From Picochlorum sp. 'celeri' (Eukaryota > Chlorophyta > Trebouxiophyceae): 64,000 nt of DNA. The DNA is taken from contig JAACMV010000006.1 in NCBI GenBank assembly GCA_010909725.1, positions 186,001 to 250,000 of the forward strand, in the 5' to 3' direction. Below the pieces are notes generated by a model. That model did no database searches. It was not told the origin of the DNA and saw only the letters and a program-made list of their open reading frames with translations. Of the stretch, positions 63,766-64,000 are shown one piece after another; the first letter of the stretch is position 1; each line of letters begins with the position of its first letter. The position numbers and the translations under genes are program-made.

Positions 63766-63805
63766 TTCGCAGTACCATCGTCCGGGAGGATCCAGGTACT
63801 GCGAA
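63766..63805. repeat. Inverted repeat upstream of MCMBP
   Basis: TTCGCAGTACC (63766-63776) and GGTACTGCGAA (63795-63805) pair perfectly (11 bp). Flanks extend the pairing imperfectly (AAATTTGAAC / TTTCAAAATTTT). Confidence 0.9.
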
Positions 63806-64000
63806 TTTCAAAATTTTACTGTATCAGTACCCATCATAGGACACATGAATGTGATGAAACGGAAGGCTGGCTCGTAATATGCAACCAGTTATCTCATGAG
63901 GCGCTTGCGAGAAAGCACTTGAGAATCCAAATATCGAGATTGTCCTTGTTGATGGGCAAACCTTGATCCTGCCACCTCCCAATACCTCTAGTTCAGAATT

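Overview
The window reads as nuclear DNA of a flagellated green alga with a primary plastid. LHCB4/CP29, a nuclear RBCS with a plain one-step transit peptide, and CGL160 are green-lineage markers. SPEF1 and a PIH protein point to cilia. No signal-peptide-plus-transit leader precedes LHCB4 or RBCS, which argues against a secondary plastid. I cannot name the species. All gene models below were built by eye from reading frame, splice-site phase and family resemblance.

Layout. 0.4-16.8 kb: LHCB4, a secreted glycoside hydrolase, a small membrane protein, a tandem SpoVS-domain protein, a BIG-type ARF-GEF, a PIH protein, a secreted Vps62-like protein and the DNA primase large subunit. 17-24 kb: SPEF1, an unrecognised Cys-containing protein, CGL160, ARF1, a small membrane protein and a parvulin-rhodanese protein. 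24-31 kb: MutS2 with a two-exon glycosyltransferase-like gene inside its long intron, MYG1 and RBCS. 31-43 kb: an ANP/NPK1-like MAPKKK with a myristoylation-type start, DNAJC11, a trypsin-like protease with an unclear 5' part, a gene-poor stretch with a MULE transposase relic, and a helicase-associated-domain protein. 43-64 kb: RRP40, a nuclear basic protein, two SMP/C2 contact-site tethers flanking a DUF3754 membrane protein, a bZIP factor, PEX22, a BLISTER-like coiled-coil protein, three small secreted proteins, a chalcone-isomerase-fold protein and MCMBP.

How genes relate. Photosynthesis genes (LHCB4, RBCS, CGL160) lie among housekeeping genes. ARF1 and a Sec7 ARF-GEF form one Golgi circuit. 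The primase large subunit and MCMBP both act in replication. The genome is compact: introns are mostly 70-370 nt, and several convergent pairs have stop codons only 3-14 bp apart.

Most unusual signals: (i) chains of abutting perfect palindromes, different in sequence at each site, confined to intergenic DNA; (ii) a same-strand nested gene inside MutS2; (iii) a eukaryotic tandem SpoVS protein with an Arg/Ser-rich head; (iv) a donor-site consensus GT(A/G)(C/T)G rather than GTAAG.
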